64,000 bases of DNA from positions 10,156 to 74,155 of the forward strand of contig DAOWCP010000002.1 of assembly GCA_030639495.1 (NCBI GenBank), in the 5' to 3' direction. Position numbers and translations under genes: made by a program. The notes beneath the pieces are model-generated. The model was not told the origin of the DNA. It worked only from the letters and a program-made list of their open reading frames with translations, and did no database searches. This DNA is from JAGLTN01 sp023135255. Lineage in GTDB: Bacteria; Planctomycetota; Phycisphaerae; Sedimentisphaerales; Anaerobacaceae. Positions 18,080 to 25,784 of this stretch are shown here, piece after piece (position 1 is the first letter of the stretch; every line of letters begins with the position of its first letter).

Positions 18080-18620
18080 CAGACGAAAATTCTTGAAGGA
18101 TGGACTTTGGGGAAGTTGCTTAACGGGCTTAACCGTCATAGCTGGTGTCTTCATATCTAAAAAACGCAACGATGAAATGGTATGGCAGCTTGACCCGTAT
18201 AAATGTGTTGCCTGCGGAAATTGTGCCACCTATTGTGTACTGGAAGAGTCGGCTGTCAAGTGTGTGCATTCATACGCGATGTGCGGCTACTGCGATCTTT
18301 GTACTGGTTTTTTTGAACCAGAACCAAGAGAGCTTGACACGGGAGCTGAAAACCAACTCTGCCCTACCGGTGCAATAAAACGCAGTTTTATTGAAGACCC
18401 GTATTATGAATACACGATTGACGAGCCACTTTGTATCGGCTGCGCGAAATGTGTTAAGGGTTGTAACGCATTCGGGAACGGGTCATTGTTTTTACAGGTT
18501 CGGCACGACCGTTGTTTGAATTGCAATGAATGTTCCATCGCAGCAGCCTGCCCTTCGCAGGCGTTTAAGCGAGTTTCAGCTAATGAGCCTTATTTAATTA
18601 AACAGATGGGGCACGCTTAA
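18060..18620 (+). CDS. Tat-exported multi-cluster 4Fe-4S ferredoxin
   Basis: 186 residues. The N-terminus has a twin-arginine motif (NRRKFLKDG) followed by a hydrophobic stretch (LTGLTVIAGVFI), so the protein is probably exported folded or anchored outside. Cysteine motifs of a DmsB/NrfC-like electron-transfer subunit follow: CVACGNCATYC (about 45), a CGYCDLC pair, CIGCAKCVKGC (about 126) and CLNCNECSIAAACP (about 152), enough for up to four clusters. It overlaps the genes on both sides. It probably accepts or donates electrons next to the polyferredoxin encoded immediately downstream. Confidence 0.88.
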   Translation: MSKEKINRRKFLKDGLWGSCLTGLTVIAGVFISKKRNDEMVWQLDPYKCVACGNCATYCVLEESAVKCVHSYAMCGYCDLCTGFFEPEPRELDTGAENQLCPTGAIKRSFIEDPYYEYTIDEPLCIGCAKCVKGCNAFGNGSLFLQVRHDRCLNCNECSIAAACPSQAFKRVSANEPYLIKQMGHA

Positions 18621-19948
18621 TGTTACGTTTCAGTTCTATCTTAATATCTATCTTCATCCCCATTGTTTTATGCAGTGTTGTGTTCGGGGCAGAGCGATTT
18701 CCACCCCCGGATTTTGAAGAAAGTGGTCATAAACTGCCGTCAACAGATTATATAACCAACATTACATCTCGTCATCTTATTTACGAATATTTGGATGTAG
18801 TGGTATTGGTGGCGGCCCTTTCATTGGCATCTTATCTCGTTCTAAAAAAACGATCAAGACGTTCGGTATTTATTTTAATGGTGTTCTCATTACTTTATTT
18901 CGGTTTCTGGCGGAAAGGTTGTATATGCTCGATAGGAGCAATTCAAAACTTTGCTTTATCGATCTTCGATAATAATTATGCTCTTCCAATTTCGGCTATA
19001 ATATTTTTGATATTGCCGTTGATCTTCACTTTGTTTTTTGGACGAACCTTTTGTGCTGGTGTATGTCCGCTTGGCGCTATTCAGGATTTAGTCGTGTTGC
19101 GTCCCGTAAAAGTTCCAGTACCGCTGGAAAGCAGCCTGCGATTATTTGCATATATATACCTTGCTGCCGCGATTCTTTTTGCCTCCACTGGCAGTGCTTT
19201 TATAATATGCCGATATGACCCGTTTATATCTTTCTTTCGCCTGTCGGGGCATCTGAGCACATTGATACTTGGTTGCTGTTTCTTAATTATTGGAATGTTC
19301 GTAGGTCGTCCTTATTGCCGATTTATCTGTCCGTATGGTGTTATTCTCCGGCAGTTTTCCAGGCTCTCGAAATGGAAAGTCACAATCACCCCGGACGAGT
19401 GTATTAAATGCAAACTGTGCGAAGATTCCTGTCCGTTTGGTGCTATTACAAAACCAACAGTTGAATGGCCGCAAATCGGTTACACTAAAAGCAGGAGGTT
19501 GTTAGCTTTATTGATCCTTCTTTTGCCGGTGTTGATGTTTTCAGGCGGCTTCGGCGGCGCAAGCCTTAACCGGTCATGGTCACGGATGCATACGACTGTC
19601 AGATTAGCAGAACGCATTTACATAGAAAACCAGGACATGCTAAGCGAAACTACGGATGCAAGTTCTGCGTTCAGAGCAACGGGAGAACCTATCGAAGATC
19701 TCTATGCCCAGGCCTCTGTAATCAGAAAACAGTTTAGATTTGGAGGCTGGTTGTTGGGTGCTTTAATAGGTTTAATTGCGGGTCTTAAACTCATAATCCC
19801 ATCGATCAGAAGACAGAGGGCGGATTTTCAGGCTGACGATGCGAGCTGTTTAGCCTGCGGCAGGTGTTTTAAGTCCTGCCCCAGGGAGCACGTCAGATTA
19901 AAAAGTTTAAGAGAAAAACAGGACAAGGCAGATGACGACAAAATATGA
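18620..19948 (+). CDS. NosR/NapH-like membrane polyferredoxin
   Basis: 442 residues. A signal-like N-terminus is followed by several transmembrane helices (about 60-80, 90-105, 125-145, 170-195, 210-235 and two near 295 and 370). Conserved C-x3-C-P motifs on loops read FCAGVCPLGA and YCRFICPYG, as in NosR, NapH and CcoG. A cytoplasmic ferredoxin motif CIKCKLCEDSCP lies near residue 268 and a C-terminal CLACGRCFKSCP near 423. Such proteins carry electrons across the membrane to periplasmic redox partners. Here the start overlaps the Tat-ferredoxin stop (TAATG), and the next gene overlaps by 17 nt. Confidence 0.87.
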   Translation: MLRFSSILISIFIPIVLCSVVFGAERFPPPDFEESGHKLPSTDYITNITSRHLIYEYLDVVVLVAALSLASYLVLKKRSRRSVFILMVFSLLYFGFWRKGCICSIGAIQNFALSIFDNNYALPISAIIFLILPLIFTLFFGRTFCAGVCPLGAIQDLVVLRPVKVPVPLESSLRLFAYIYLAAAILFASTGSAFIICRYDPFISFFRLSGHLSTLILGCCFLIIGMFVGRPYCRFICPYGVILRQFSRLSKWKVTITPDECIKCKLCEDSCPFGAITKPTVEWPQIGYTKSRRLLALLILLLPVLMFSGGFGGASLNRSWSRMHTTVRLAERIYIENQDMLSETTDASSAFRATGEPIEDLYAQASVIRKQFRFGGWLLGALIGLIAGLKLIIPSIRRQRADFQADDASCLACGRCFKSCPREHVRLKSLREKQDKADDDKI

Positions 19949-21656
19949 TAATCAAAATACGGGTAGCAGTACCAAATCTTCCTGGTATGAGGCAGCTAAA
20001 GGTGCTGCTATTGTAGCAGGTGTATTTATCGTAATAATCCTCGGGCTACTCGTTTTAAATTATCTTCAAATAAAATTACTTGATCCTATGCGTACAGAGA
20101 GACTGGAGAATTGGAAGGTAGAGTTGCTTGGGCAGCCTAAAAACGAACAACTGATAACCAAAATTCGCCAGCTTGACCTGCAATTAAGGAAAGACAAAGT
20201 TCGCCGTATTCAATTTTCGCAAAGAGGAACTATCTTACTGCTTGGGGCTGTTGCGGTTTTTCTTATTGGAATAAAATCAGCCAAAGCATTCAAAGAAAAA
20301 CTTCCTTGTCCATCGACTGTTACTGATCAGCAGGGGCAACAAATCCGGCAAGCTATACTCACGCGCAGGATTACAGTTGCAAGTTTGGCGGTTTTAGTTT
20401 TAGCCATTTTGTTTTTTATTAATACCCCAAAAATTGATTTTATAAAGGCAGGTGCGTCTTATCCTTCGGATGAAGAAATTGCCAAAAACTGGGCCGGTTT
20501 TCGCGGACCTGGGGGGAGCGGCGTAAGCGCTTATACTAATATACCAACTAAGTGGGACGGCAAAACAGGTCAGAAAATTATGTGGAAAGCAAATGTGCCG
20601 CTGTCAGGTCATAACTCGCCGATAGTCTGGGGGGATCGTGTTTTTCTTTCAGGTGCAACCAGGCAAAAGCGTCAGGTTTATTGTTTTGATGCAATTTCGG
20701 GAAAGTTGTTGTGGCAGGCTGATATGAAAGCTCCTCCTGTAACTGCCGGCGAGCCAATCGAATTGGAGGACGAGACCGGCTATGCCGCACCGACCGTTGC
20801 AACGGACGGCACCAGGGTCTATGCAATTTTTCCAACTGGTGATGTCGGCTGTTTCGATTTTGAAGGCAAAGCGTTATGGTCAAGAAATTTGGGAATGCCT
20901 GACAGTGCTTATGGCTATGCTTCTTCGCTTGCTATGTATCAAAATCTGCTTTTAATTCAGTATGATCAGGCAACTGCTGAGGATAATAAATCAAAAATAA
21001 TAGCTTTAGATACTTTTTCAGGCGTAACGGTTTGGGAAACCAATCGTCCGGTTCCTAATTCATGGACTTCTCCAATAGTAGCCAAAATCGCCGGCCAGAG
21101 TCAATTGATCACCTGCGCCGACCCATGGATAATAGCTTATAACCCATCGAATGGAGCCGAACTTTGGCGAGCAGAGTGTCTTGGAACAGATGTAGCTCCT
21201 TCTCCGATCTATGCGGGCGGTTTAGTATTCGGCATACATCCCTATACCTCGCTGGTCGCAATAAAACCCATGGGCCAAGGCGACGTGACCAAAACACATA
21301 TTGCATGGAAGGCAACCGACAACATCCCTGACATTGGTTCGCCGGTCAGCAATGGCAAATTGATATTTCTACTTGAAACATACGGAATACTTACCTGTTA
21401 TAAGGTTAGCGATGGTACAAAACTTTGGGAGCAGGATTTGAAAACAAGTTTCACGGCTTCGCCGAGCCTGGTTGGCGATAAGCTGTACCTGCTAAGCGAA
21501 AAGGGTATTATGTTCATAGCTAAAGTTGGAAACGAATATACAGAACTGGTTAAAAGCCCCTTAGGTGAAAAGTGTTATGCCTCGCCAGCTTTTGCTGACG
21601 GTCGTATTTATATTCGTGGTGTTGAAAATCTCTATTGCATTGGTGACAAAAAATAA
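19932..21656 (+). CDS. Membrane-anchored PQQ-like beta-propeller protein, two N-terminal helices
   Basis: 574 residues. Two transmembrane segments lie near residues 22-45 and 95-112, with a coiled, basic stretch between, and a third near 135-155. The propeller then starts at the WAGFRGPGGSG motif, the same 'W-x-x-F/W-R-G' signature found in the other propeller proteins of this cluster, followed by blades such as KIMWKANVPLSGHNSPIVWG. It overlaps the polyferredoxin gene by 17 nt and the next flavoprotein gene by 1 nt, so translation is probably coupled. A direct interaction with the redox proteins is inferred from this. Confidence 0.85.
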   Translation: MTTKYDNQNTGSSTKSSWYEAAKGAAIVAGVFIVIILGLLVLNYLQIKLLDPMRTERLENWKVELLGQPKNEQLITKIRQLDLQLRKDKVRRIQFSQRGTILLLGAVAVFLIGIKSAKAFKEKLPCPSTVTDQQGQQIRQAILTRRITVASLAVLVLAILFFINTPKIDFIKAGASYPSDEEIAKNWAGFRGPGGSGVSAYTNIPTKWDGKTGQKIMWKANVPLSGHNSPIVWGDRVFLSGATRQKRQVYCFDAISGKLLWQADMKAPPVTAGEPIELEDETGYAAPTVATDGTRVYAIFPTGDVGCFDFEGKALWSRNLGMPDSAYGYASSLAMYQNLLLIQYDQATAEDNKSKIIALDTFSGVTVWETNRPVPNSWTSPIVAKIAGQSQLITCADPWIIAYNPSNGAELWRAECLGTDVAPSPIYAGGLVFGIHPYTSLVAIKPMGQGDVTKTHIAWKATDNIPDIGSPVSNGKLIFLLETYGILTCYKVSDGTKLWEQDLKTSFTASPSLVGDKLYLLSEKGIMFIAKVGNEYTELVKSPLGEKCYASPAFADGRIYIRGVENLYCIGDKK

Positions 21657-24010
21657 TGGATGAGCTTGATTTGACATTTGTAGACGAGGCTGTCGAGCAA
21701 ATCGGGGCAGGCCAAGAGAAAGTTCTTGAGATCGCTCAGAGCATACAGGGACATTTCGGATATCTGCCCAAAGAAGCTCTTGAGCGGGTATGCGAATTGA
21801 CAGATATCACACCCGCATCCATTGTCGGAGTTACAACTTTTTACGACCAGTTTCGGCAACAACCGGCTGGCAAACACATAATAAAAATTTGCATTGGAAC
21901 TGCCTGTCACGTTAAAGGAGCGAGTTCCATTTATGATGCGTTTCAAAGGCATCTGGGTATTACCGGCGATGAAGATACTGATGAGCAGGGGTTGTTTACA
22001 CTCGAAAAGGTAGCATGTCTGGGCTGCTGTACTTTAGCTCCGGCGGTACAGATCGGTAATGTCACTTATGGCCACCTGACGACTGATACTGTTGGCAAGG
22101 TTACTAAGGATTACCTGAGGTATTTGAAGACCAATAAAGGTAAATCGAAAACTGCTGAAAAAATCGAAACTAAAAAGCAGGGCTATGGTGAGATTCGAAT
22201 TGGTCTTGGTTCCTGCTGTGTTGCACGCGGCAGTGGTAAGCTTGAGCAGGCGATCGAAAAGGTAATTGAAGAAACGGCTATCAAGGCTGTGATAAAACGT
22301 GTAGGATGCGTGGGGATGTGTTACCAGACGCCTCTTCTTGAAGTTATTACCGCTGAGAGGGAATCTTATCTTTATACTAAGGTAAGACCTGAAGATACCA
22401 AGTCTATAATACTAAAGCATTTTAAGCCAGGAACCTTCAGAAAAAGAATTTCCAATAAGGTTACCGGCATACTGGACAAAATTATTACCGACAAATTAGG
22501 TGAACCCCTTTTGCATTACCCTGTAAATATCAGGGACCCGCAGGTAGCAGATTTCATGGGGAAACAAGAGCATATTACTACCGAACATTGTGGATTCATA
22601 GACCCGCTTGATATCGATGAATATCAGAGCAAAGGCGGCTTTGAAGCACTGCGTAAATGTTTCAGTCAGATGACCGGTGATGAAGTGATCGATCAGATTC
22701 GCAATAGCGGACTTCGCGGAAGAGGTGGCGCAGGCTATCCGACATATCTTAAATGGTCAACTATTCGTAAAAATAATGCTAAAGAAAAATATGTGATTTG
22801 TAATGGTGATGAAGGTGATCCCGGCGCTTTTATGGACCGAATGCTGATGGAGTCTTATCCGTACCGAATTATCGAGGCGGTCACAATAGCAGCCTATGTA
22901 GTTGGTGCAAGCAAGGGGATGTTTTATATCCGTTCGGAATATCCTCTGGCACTGATGCGAATGAGCAAAGCCTTGGAAAACTGCCGAGAGAGGGGCTTTC
23001 TTGGCAATGACATTTTCCAAAGTGGTTTCAATTTGGAGCTGAAAATAGTTACCGGTGCCGGTGCATTTGTTTGTGGTGAAGAAACTGCTCTTATGGCCAG
23101 TATAGAAGGCCGTCGCGGCATGCCCCGGCTTAGACCTCCCTATCCAACTGAAAGAGGACTTTGGTCAAAGCCAACGCTTATTAATAACGTAGAGACTTTT
23201 GCTTCAATACCATGGATTTTACATAACGGTCCGAAAACTTTCGCCTCTCTGGGGACATCGGCCAGTAAAGGAACAAAGGTTTTCGCTCTTGCCGGGAAAG
23301 TTGCCAGAGGCGGTTTAATTGAAGTGCCAATGGGGATTACCATAAGAGAGATCGTAGAAGATATTGGCGGCGGAATAGGAGAAGACAAGCGATTCAAAGC
23401 TGTACTGATTGGGGGCCCTTCCGGAGGTTGTGTACCTGCTGAACTGTCAGATATTTCAGTAGATTATGAATCGTTAAATGAAGCTGGTGCAATTATGGGT
23501 TCCGGGGGTTTGGTTGTACTGGATGAGTCAGACTGCATTGTTGACATCGCAAAGTATTTCCTTGAATTCACCCAAAACCAATCCTGCGGAAAATGTACAT
23601 TCTGTCGGATAGGAACTCGGCGAATGCTTGATATTCTTGAAAGGCTTTGTGATGGCAACGGCAAGAGCGGTGATATCGAAGAATTAGAAAAAATGGCGCA
23701 GATGATAAAAAAGGCAAGCCTTTGCGGCCTGGGAAAAACCGCTCCAAACCCCGTCCTTTCAACAATCAGATATTTTCGAAATGAGTATGAAGCTCATATT
23801 GAAAAACGCTGTCCTGCCGGCAAATGTAAAGCACTGATTACATATTCGGTTACAGACGACTGTATTGGGTGCACTTTGTGCGCACAACATTGTCCGGTTG
23901 ATGCTATCGAGATGAGGCCTTATGAAAAACACGAAATAGACAACGAAAAATGTATCCGATGTAATACATGCAAAAACGTATGTCCAACTGACGCGATAAA
24001 GGTTGAGTAA
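21656..24010 (+). CDS. Fused NuoE-NuoF-type flavoprotein with extra Fe-S domains (HndA-HndC / BfuC-BfuB-like)
   Basis: 784 residues joining what are normally two subunits. Residues 1-160: NuoE/HndA thioredoxin-fold [2Fe-2S] domain (C79, C84, C121, C125 region). About 178-260: a second thioredoxin-like [2Fe-2S] domain (GSCCVARG, GCVGMC). About 285-690: NuoF core with the FMN/NADH loop GLRGRGGAGYPT (near 351), ICNGDEGDPGAF and the N3-type 4Fe-4S motif SCGKCTFCRIGT (near 642). The C-terminus has two 4Fe-4S motifs (CIGCTLCAQHCP, CIRCNTCKNVCP). This is the architecture of bifurcating HydB/HndC-type subunits plus HydC/HndA. NADH oxidation is expected; the acceptor is discussed with the next gene. 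Confidence 0.9.
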   Translation: MDELDLTFVDEAVEQIGAGQEKVLEIAQSIQGHFGYLPKEALERVCELTDITPASIVGVTTFYDQFRQQPAGKHIIKICIGTACHVKGASSIYDAFQRHLGITGDEDTDEQGLFTLEKVACLGCCTLAPAVQIGNVTYGHLTTDTVGKVTKDYLRYLKTNKGKSKTAEKIETKKQGYGEIRIGLGSCCVARGSGKLEQAIEKVIEETAIKAVIKRVGCVGMCYQTPLLEVITAERESYLYTKVRPEDTKSIILKHFKPGTFRKRISNKVTGILDKIITDKLGEPLLHYPVNIRDPQVADFMGKQEHITTEHCGFIDPLDIDEYQSKGGFEALRKCFSQMTGDEVIDQIRNSGLRGRGGAGYPTYLKWSTIRKNNAKEKYVICNGDEGDPGAFMDRMLMESYPYRIIEAVTIAAYVVGASKGMFYIRSEYPLALMRMSKALENCRERGFLGNDIFQSGFNLELKIVTGAGAFVCGEETALMASIEGRRGMPRLRPPYPTERGLWSKPTLINNVETFASIPWILHNGPKTFASLGTSASKGTKVFALAGKVARGGLIEVPMGITIREIVEDIGGGIGEDKRFKAVLIGGPSGGCVPAELSDISVDYESLNEAGAIMGSGGLVVLDESDCIVDIAKYFLEFTQNQSCGKCTFCRIGTRRMLDILERLCDGNGKSGDIEELEKMAQMIKKASLCGLGKTAPNPVLSTIRYFRNEYEAHIEKRCPAGKCKALITYSVTDDCIGCTLCAQHCPVDAIEMRPYEKHEIDNEKCIRCNTCKNVCPTDAIKVE

Positions 24011-24011
24011 A

Positions 24012-25565
24012 ATGGTCAAACTTGTAATTGATAATATCAATGTTGAAGTTGATGATGGTGCAACTGTACTCGATGCTGCTCAAAAGCTTGGGATAGAAAT
24101 TCCTACGATGTGCTTTCTCAAAGGCTATGCCGCTTCAACCAGTTGTATGATATGCATTGTAAAAATTGCCGGTATCGAATCGTTTATGCCGGCGTGCGGG
24201 ACAATCGCAACAGACGGGATGGAAGTCGAAACATCTTCTGAAGAAATCCATCAAGCCCGGAAAGTTGCCCTGGAATTGTTGTTAAGCGACCACCTTGGTG
24301 ACTGCATGGGGCCTTGTCAGGTTATCTGCCCGGCGGGTTTGGATATACCACTGATGATCAGGCAGATCAGGGATGGCAAATTAAAAGATGCTATTGTTAC
24401 GGTAAAGCGTGACATCGCGTTACCCGCGGTGTTGGGTAGGATTTGCCCGGCTCCGTGTGAAAACGGATGTAGACGTGCGAAATTTGATCAGCCGGTTTCA
24501 ATTTGTCTGCTGAAACGATATGTGGCGGATGTTGATTTGTTCTCAGATAGGCCTTATCTGCCAGTCTGTGAAGCTGAAAAAGGCAAACGTGTAGCTATTA
24601 TTGGGGCTGGACCTGCGGGTTTGGCTGCTGCGTATTATCTGCTCCAAAAAGGATACGCCTGCACAGTGTATGATGACCACGACAAGCTGGGAGGAATGCT
24701 CAGGTATAGTGATTGTTCAAAAATATTAGACAGTGAGGTGCTGGAAAAGGAAGTTGACCTTATCAAACAACTCGGGGGTGAATTTTTAGGCCAAACTAAA
24801 ATTGATTCTGCCTCATCTCTTGAAAAGTTGCGTCAGGAATTTGATGCCGTTTTTGTGGCTGTAGGAGAATTGCCCGGCAATAACGAATACCTGGGTTTAG
24901 CTATGGGGCAAAAGGGAGTTAAGATAAACAATACGTACCAAACGAATATTCCTGGCGTCTTTGCAGGTGGTGATGTTGTTAGTAAACGAAGGCTTGCGGT
25001 TCGCTCTGTTGCCGATGGTAAGAAAGCAGCTATCGCTATTGATCAGTTTCTATCGGGCGGGGAAGTAATCGGGCCGCAAAAAAAGTTTAATAATCGTATT
25101 GGTAAATTGCTGGACAATGAGATAGATAATTTTATGTTGACGGCGGATAATCCTTCACGTGTATCGCCTTTACGCAAGAGTGAAGGATTTACCGAGAGCC
25201 AAGCTAAACAGGAATCCGCCCGTTGTTTGCATTGTGACTGTCGTAAAACCGATAGCTGTAAGCTGAGGGAATACAGCCGGCAATACCAGGTCAGGCAGAA
25301 CAGGTACAAGGGCAAAAGAAATTTATTTAGCCAACAGATTCAACATCCCTGTATAATTTATGAACCCGGCAAATGTATAAAATGCAACCTCTGCATTCAG
25401 ATAGCGACCGAAGCAAAAGAAAAACTTGGGCTGACGTTCATAGGCAGGGGTTTTGATGTGAAAGTTGCTGTACCATTTGATAAAGCTCTCGCTGAAGGGC
25501 TTAGCCATATTGGCTATAAATGTGTCGAAGCGTGCCCGACATCTGCGTTAGCTTTAAAGGATTAG
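24012..25565 (+). CDS. Ferredoxin-GltD-like FAD protein lacking the NAD(P)-binding domain
   Basis: 517 residues from ATG 24012, 1 nt after the previous stop; a TTG nine nt upstream is less likely. Residues 1-75 are a plant-type [2Fe-2S] ferredoxin domain (C-x11-C-x2-C, then C-G-T). About 85-160 is the GltD N-terminal Fe-S domain (CPAPCENGCRRA). The FAD-binding GAGPAGLAAAYY lies near 197, and the FAD-closing GVFAGGD near 315. Between DAVFVAVGE and GVFAGGD only about 35 residues remain, where GltD proteins have roughly 190 including a GGGNxAMD NAD(P) site. A C-terminal Fe-S region holds CIKCNLC. It resembles the GltD-like subunit of Sporomusa-type transhydrogenases without its pyridine nucleotide site. 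Confidence 0.82.
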   Translation: MVKLVIDNINVEVDDGATVLDAAQKLGIEIPTMCFLKGYAASTSCMICIVKIAGIESFMPACGTIATDGMEVETSSEEIHQARKVALELLLSDHLGDCMGPCQVICPAGLDIPLMIRQIRDGKLKDAIVTVKRDIALPAVLGRICPAPCENGCRRAKFDQPVSICLLKRYVADVDLFSDRPYLPVCEAEKGKRVAIIGAGPAGLAAAYYLLQKGYACTVYDDHDKLGGMLRYSDCSKILDSEVLEKEVDLIKQLGGEFLGQTKIDSASSLEKLRQEFDAVFVAVGELPGNNEYLGLAMGQKGVKINNTYQTNIPGVFAGGDVVSKRRLAVRSVADGKKAAIAIDQFLSGGEVIGPQKKFNNRIGKLLDNEIDNFMLTADNPSRVSPLRKSEGFTESQAKQESARCLHCDCRKTDSCKLREYSRQYQVRQNRYKGKRNLFSQQIQHPCIIYEPGKCIKCNLCIQIATEAKEKLGLTFIGRGFDVKVAVPFDKALAEGLSHIGYKCVEACPTSALALKD

Positions 25566-25784
25566 CTTAACAACTACCTCCTTTCAAGGTGTTTTTTTGT
25601 AATAAAGCTATATTCTTGATTTTTTTATTGAACCTTATACGTTCAAATTATTATATACATAAGTGTGATAATATAATTTGCGAAACAAACCATCCTATAA
25701 GGCGGTTTAAGCCAAGGTTGGCTTTTCTGGTCAACTTTGATACAATGTTGTGGAAATTTATGTACTGTTTTAAGGAATCACTAT
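25566..25784 (+). promoter_or_regulatory. 219-nt gap with candidate internal promoter and weak hairpin
   Basis: This is the largest gap in the 9.3-35 kb cluster. It is AT-rich and contains TTGAAC about 17 nt ahead of TTATAT (near 25630-25658), a candidate -35/-10 pair, and a hairpin AAGCCA-AGGT-TGGCTT at 25709-25724 followed by TT. A good ribosome-binding site AAGGA precedes the ATG at 25785. The second half of the cluster may therefore have its own promoter. Confidence 0.35.

Noticed and set aside
21656..24010. Part of a respiratory complex I operon
   Set aside because: Only NuoE/NuoF-type domains are present, with extra bifurcase-type domains and no membrane nuo subunits nearby.
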